A stretch of 64,000 nt of DNA from Tetrapyrgos nigripes (lineage: Eukaryota; Basidiomycota; Agaricomycetes; Agaricales; Campanellaceae): positions 31,493 through 95,492 of the forward strand of contig JAACJM010000292.1 of the NCBI GenBank assembly GCA_013368315.1. Direction: 5' to 3'. The notes beneath the pieces are model-generated. The model was given only the letters and a program-made list of their open reading frames with translations. It made no database searches and had not been told where the DNA came from. A program made the translations under genes and the position numbers. Position 1 is the first letter of the stretch; every line of letters begins with the position of its first letter. Positions 58,526 through 64,000 of the stretch are shown here, one piece after another.

Positions 58526-61500
58526 ATGAACGACCCACAATCCCAGCGAAAAATCCCCCCCTCCGTTCCAAACATCCCACAACCCTCGGAAGAAGCTCGA
58601 AATAGCCTGAGTGACGCAGAGAAGGGACAGGCAGGCATCGGACGGCGTCAATCCTCCGAGAAATCCTCTGCGCCGGCAGGAGATAATGCTGGAAACGAGA
58701 AAGGAAAGGGGAAGGGTGAGTCTGTCTTTTGGCTAGATTTGCCAACAACGCAGCTGACTCGAATGCAACTGCAGAGCCGAAATCTGACCCGTCCCAATCT
58801 GTTCCCACCAGCACTGCGGGTGTTCCGGTGAAGCAGGGATCTGGCGTTAAGCATACTGGCGGAGATGTCAGAACTACAGCCTTGCCTCAGTCTGTGGGGC
58901 ACTCCATTCATTCAATTGGCACGTCTTCTCAGCCTTCCTCAAATACTCAGGATAGTCGGACAGATTCCGAAGGTGAGTCTGGTGTTATTCCTTCGTCTGA
59001 CTTGCATACTGACTGCTCCGTTAGTCCCTAACGTTATGGAAGAAAAGTCCAAGTCTGAACCTATGGCAAACAATAGTAAGTAATTACCTACTTTTGAAAG
59101 AAATGACCTCTCACATGTACACAGACACCAAGGATGAGGCTCCTGGTGTACCGGGTAAACCAAATTCTCAAGAGACCAAGAATTGTAAGTAGCACACTGT
59201 CTTCACCTGGTGGTCCTGTCATGAATATTGGTTTTTTTTCTAGCATTGGAGGTGGCACAGTGCCAGATAACCTGTCTGATTCCATTGCGCAGAGCGCAAA
59301 GGGCCTAGATGTACTTCTTTCTTTGATTACTGAAGGCAGTGAGTAACACTAGTATATCAGATAGAGTGCCTTCATTGACTATGACTATAGCTGACAACTC
59401 GGAAAATGCTCAGCAGCATGTCAATGAGACTGAGAAGAAGAAGGGAAACCTTCGCCGGCTATTGGGCATCACAGAATATCAGAGTCTATACACTGGTGAG
59501 TCTTTACAATAATGCTATGACTCTCTGACCAATCAACTGTCTTTTTAGGAACCCGAGACTATGACTATACTCGTAAATACCCTCAGGATGAGTTAGGCAA
59601 AGAGGCAAGCGAGAATGCCCGAGTGTGGAAAGTTTACCTCGATGAGGCAGAAACTTTTGATGACGAGATGTTGAAGGGTTTCAGGGACACTCTCGATGCT
59701 CTACTTGTCTTTGTAAGTGCAAAAAATGGCTCATATTGAATACTTTGTTCACCTAAGTAATAGGCAGCACTCTTTTCTGCTGTAGTGACATCTTTTGTCA
59801 TTTCCACAGTTGTCAATCTTCAACCAGATTACACCAAGATCACAGCAAGTCTTACGCGTGAGCAGAACCTGCTGCTTCGTGCCGCTGGCAACACAACTGC
59901 TCAGCAATCTGTTCCAAAGACATTAGTTGATTTGGATAACACTGATGTCAGTACCAAGGATCTTTGGATCAATGGGCTGTTCTTTGCCAGCCTGTCCCTC
60001 TCCCTGGCTACAGCTCTTCTCTCTGTGCTTGTTAAGCAATGGCTTCAAGCATATACTCTCTCCCTTCCCACTGGTAATGCTCAGGAGCGTGCCAAAATTT
60101 GTCAATTCCGCTACCTTGGATTTGAAAAGTGGAAAGTTCCTGAGATCATTGGGCTCTTACCTATTATACTCCATGCATCCCTTGGCCTCTTCATGGTTGG
60201 CCTTTCAGTCTATATTTCAGAGCTTCATCAATCCCTTTGTTGGATTGTGGTCTCTGTCCCTGGGATATCCTTTTTGATGTATTTTGGGAGCATCATCATC
60301 CCTGTCATTCACATCCAATGCCCATATCGAGTCCCAATACTATTTTCCCTTCTCCAGCTCCTTATGTTCCCTCTCAGCATTTTTCAATATTTTTGGAAAC
60401 TAGTCACCTATCATGGGCAAAGATATTATTACCACTTTCAGGGCAGCCCTTGCCTCACCTGAATGGCCCTCTGCTCCAAACACATCTCTCAGGCATGCAG
60501 AGACCATGTTTCTTCAGCTTATCCCTCCCAGCTACATATTTGAACCACTATCACCCTCATCTACTCAACATCACACTATGTTGGCTTATTGTCTTAAATG
60601 GCTACAATCTCTGCAATCAAATGATTCCATCCAGGAGGTGGTTCAGCAGACTGTGCATTGTGTTTTCCATGATACTGCTTATAAAGGACCAGATGGGGAA
60701 ATCTTTGGCTTTCAACTGGCTTTGAAATGCTATGTGGCTCTTGACTGGAATTCCATTCAAGCCTTCATATGGGATACACTGAGGAGGAGGGATGAAACAG
60801 ATAATCACAAAGTCTGTTCATCACTCTACAGTATCTGGAGAGAGGCTAAGAGGATTTCTTACATTCCTCTCCTGGAACCAAGATATACACTTCATGATGC
60901 AGCTAAAAATGGATACTTCCATATAGTCAAGGTCTTGGTTAAAAATGGGGGTGATGTTAATGCAGAGGGAGGGTTTTATGGGTTTGCATTGCAAGCAGAA
61001 AATGGATACTTCCATATAGTCAAGGTCTTGGTTAAAAATGGGGCTGATGTTAATGCAGAGGAGGGTTTTATGGGTTTGCATTGCAAGCAGAAAATGGATA
61101 CTTCCATATAGTCAAGCTCTTGGTTGAAAATGGGGCTGATGTTAATGCAAAGGGAGGGTTTGCATTGCAAGCAGCAGCATTTCAGGGACATTTGGATATT
61201 GTCAAGTATCTTGTGGAGAAGGGGGCAGATGTTAATGCAGAGGAGGGTTTTATGGGTTTGTATTGCAAGCAGCAGCATTTAGGGGAGATTTGGATATTGT
61301 CAAGTATCTTGTGGAGAAGGGGACAGATATTAATGTAAAGGGAGGGGATTTTGGGTTTCCATTGCAAGCAGCAGCATATAAGGGGAAGTTGGATGTTGTC
61401 AAGTATCTTGTGGAGAAGGGGCAGATGTTAATGCAAAGGGAGGGGAATTTGGGTCTGTACTCAAAGCTGCACAGGAAGGAGTTCAACCAGGGATAATGAA

Positions 61501-61531
61501 ATATCTGCAAGAGCATGGAGCAACAGAGTAG
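58526..61531 (+). pseudogene. Gene 4: DUF6535-ankyrin gene with multiple frameshifts
   Basis: Exons by comparison with gene 1: 58526-58715, 58775-58972, 59025-59075, 59125-59184, 59244-59338, 59391-59495, 59549-59712 and 59764-61531. Exon 5 lacks one G (GGAGGTGG at about 59250). The linker lacks 11 bases at about 60450 (GGCAGCC|CTTGCC). In the ankyrin array bases are missing near 61060, 61240 and 61418-61421. The array also carries a local duplication of the first unit ([20 protein letters not shown] appears three times). The membrane part stays open (59785-60462). Its upstream sequence and exons 1-7 are nearly identical to gene 1, so the lesions are recent in family terms. Confidence 0.85.
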
Positions 61532-63350
61532 GATTAATTCAGAAGTTCTGGTACTTACATAGATATCTATCTTGTTAGTATTTTATATATCATCAAGTTT
61601 CCCTTTGTTCAATATACATGTGTACATTGATTTTTATAAAAATTAAGATACATTACTCTATCCCACCCCTCCTCACTTGTCCTTATATCTTCACAGCTTC
61701 TCTCATTTGCTCCCCCCCTCCCTCCCCCCTCTCCTCCATGGCTCCCATTCATCCCCCAAAATCCTCTTAACCCACCTCCTTGCAACAGACCTAGATATGG
61801 TGTAAAGGGGCGGGCGGGCGGGGTTCTTCACCAGGCATCAGTTTGCGCAGATGAAGCCGTCTTTACTACTGATTTTTTATTTTCTGAAGTGATTGGGGGG
61901 AAGGGGTTGGATGGAGAATGAGGAAATGCTCAGGGGTGCAGGAGAGTGGGACAAATAAGACGGGTGAAGTAGAAAGAGTGGACAACGTCAGTGAACGTGC
62001 GTGCGTAGTCCAATATGAAAAGGAAAAGAAAACAAACCAGATGAAAAAATCAAAACTGAATATCAGAGAGAAAAATACATAGGATAGGTGGCACCAGTTT
62101 ATTGAGGATATTGGCAAAAAGAAGAAAACAAAGTCCTCGAAATCCAGACAACAACTCTAACAAAAAAACATATGCAACAGAATATTAAAAAAACAAGATC
62201 AAAACCACCTTTGTCACCACCAAAGCCATCCTTCTTTAGCCCCACTGCCATTCTCTATGCTAGGAATAGTGTCCAGGCTGAGTTTGAGCCCATGTAAGTG
62301 ATCGAGTGAGGTGCGCGCTGTGCCAAAATACCGAAAACAACAAAGACAAATAGGTCAAGCATATAATTTCAATCACCGGCAGTCCAGGCTTTCTCTCCCA
62401 AAAGTCATCATATTGATCCTGATCCCCATTGTGATCAACACCCACCACCAACAAGACTGGCCCCCTTCAAGTTCTCTGCCTCTCAAGCTGTAATAGCCAA
62501 AGTAGACATTCAACGCATAGAAAAGGCCATGCTCCCCCTCTCCCACTAGCCCCACCGGCGTCATAATTGAATCTGAAGACATCTGTTTTCCCTGAAATTC
62601 CATTTTGAGACAAGGGAGAAGGCTAGGTTGCTGAAATGGACAATACAGGCATCCAGTGATGTGAGTGCCGGTGTTTGTAGTGACGCATAATGCTTTTTGA
62701 CGAAAGAAGAGTGAAAAGGGGGAAAGAGGTGAGGGGAGAAGAAGAGAGAGTTTGATTAGCGTAAGTTCTTATCAACACAAATAGATTGGGGGAAAAAAGA
62801 TTGAGAATGATATGAAGGAAAAGAAAGGAAAAGAATGAGAAAAACACACATGACAATGCAGCGAAGAATTGAAAGAAAGCAAACAAAAATAATATACCTA
62901 ATCATACCTGGCTCTGAGCCACATTTATATCCACTACCACCACTTCCATCCCCACCACCACCTCTTTCATTACCATCATCCCAGTGTTCCCACTCCCAAA
63001 CCCATCTCTTCCCCTCATCCAAGGTGTTCGTTCCGTTGGTTTGAAGAAGGTTTTGAAGAAGTCTTTCTTGATGGCTGATTTCCTTCGTGAGGGTGTGGGA
63101 GAGGGTTTATTTGTGCGTTCGTACTTGCGTGAATTCATGTATCGGCAGGAAAGGGAAAAGGGATGCGTTTTGGAGTCATTGGTGACCATTTCTGCATATT
63201 TCTGTTTCTCCTGTTCACCCTGCTCTTGTTCTCGCAACAGTATTTTGACAAATATTTGGCGGACTGGTTCCGCTGGTTCGACTGGTACAGCCAAAAATGT
63301 CTGATTACATCTCGCCCCCTCGTACCTTCACCAATATTCCTAGTAGGTAC
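61532..63350. other. 3' flank of gene 4, no intact gene
   Basis: Conserved unit flank with the empty site GTAGACATTCAACGCATAG at about 62507 and the minus-strand terminal module piece at 63300-62910 (RKSAIKKDFFKTFFKPTER in one frame, DEGKRWVWEWEHWDDG in another). Confidence 0.5.
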
Positions 63351-64000
63351 AAGGGGGTCCGAAAAATTTATTTTATTACACAACTCGAAAAATTTTTTAA
63401 GGACCTTGAGCAGACCAACCGACCGACCGACCTTCCATAAAAGGTAGCTTATGTAATATACGCGTCATCAATTTCGCCTTCCTCGTTTCTGAGACCGACC
63501 TCTCTCTGCCTCGCAAACCTCGCACAGCCAGCCAGACAGCACAAACTCATCCAGCTGCACACATATACAATGGTACTATGATTTGGGAATGCAAAGGTGA
63601 GTTTCCTGACGCAAAAATGGCAGTAATAGTACTCACCCATTTTGCTCGGTTGCTGCAACCAGCTGCAACGTTGGTCGACTTCTCTCCATCTTGGACAACC
63701 ACCCCGCACACACACACAAAGATATCGCTACCTTCCATCACTCTGGGCCTTTTGGTACGCTGGATTTCTCATCCGAGTCAATCATTACTGTTTTTTTTTT
63801 TTTCTGAGTACCATGATGGAGTGGACGGCCAGGCAATGAGGATATTTGATTTTCCGTCTTACATGACCTATCCTCGCTGCCGCTGCCTATGATAGCTTAC
63901 TTACTTCATCTTTGTTGCTCAAACTGTCAGAAAGGGATGTAAAATTATTTTTATACACACTATCCTGCTCTTCTCAACGTCTACGAAGCCCAAAAATATT
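63351..64000. other. Right edge, nothing recognised
   Basis: This lies beyond the duplicated module. There is a short GACC tandem repeat at about 63418-63434 and a T-run at 63790-63804. A gene start here cannot be excluded, but no convincing exon is seen. Confidence 0.4.

Larger units (their letters stand above)
56371..63350. repeat. Segmental duplication, copy carrying gene 4 (partner 14551-21740)
   Basis: See partner. Inside, the minus-strand module at 57970-56730 repeats the one in the 5' flank of gene 1, including LIEDSQKPGRFQRWFGRR and FDEGKGQVWVVVKEVWDD. Confidence 0.85.

Overview
The window looks like a repeat-rich, gene-poor stretch of a mushroom-forming basidiomycete (Agaricomycetes) genome. 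The reasons are very short GT-AG introns (about 45-70 nt), genes of the basidiomycete-type DUF6535 membrane family, an agaricomycete-style Helitron, a chromodomain Ty3 element of the Tf1 type, and no operons or ribosome-binding sites. No tRNA, rRNA or CRISPR array was seen.

Layout. 1-1.5 kb: the end of a decayed Ty1/copia element (minus strand) sitting against a broken F-box/LRR-like gene. 2.4-12.1 kb: a TIR element (here called family X, copy X1) split by an 8.2-kb Helitron. The Helitron has a RepHel (HUH nuclease plus Pif1 helicase) gene with two in-frame TGA codons, an intact companion gene with an OB-fold-like look, and a clear 3' hairpin plus CTAG end. 13.3-63.3 kb: a segmentally duplicated array of one module, present as one truncated copy (unit 0) and four fuller copies (genes 1-4, starting at 16666, 34625, 47554 and 58526, all plus strand). 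Each gene has seven small exons for a disordered leader and the start of DUF6535, then one long exon with the DUF6535 membrane segments and a C-terminal array of nearly identical 33-residue ankyrin repeats. All four carry at least one lesion; gene 1 has only one, a missing G.

The copies act as empty-site references for each other, so many insertions can be placed to the base. These are family X copy X2 (27576-29452), an hAT-like element with 8-bp TSDs (31094-32318), a Mutator-like element with long TIRs and 9-bp TSDs (32769-34311), a Tf1/sushi-type LTR retrotransposon with 5-bp TSDs inside gene 2 (37806-45700), and a dispersed SINE-like element (46711-47028). A solo LTR with 5-bp TSDs (22881-23397) and a 718-bp foldback element (24165-24882) lie in the spacer between genes 1 and 2.

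The most interesting system is the DUF6535-ankyrin family. It has membrane segments, an array of highly internally conserved repeats that differ mainly at the few positions that usually bind ligand, variable repeat number, local amplification and frequent pseudogenisation. That is the pattern known for fungal non-self recognition receptors with high-internal-conservation repeats, but here on a membrane protein rather than a STAND/NLR. The function is inference. The transposons add several unusual features: Tf1-like self-priming visible in the sequence, an extra double zinc-motif ORF with its own TATA box downstream of integrase, and a mutation pattern dominated by CpG transitions.
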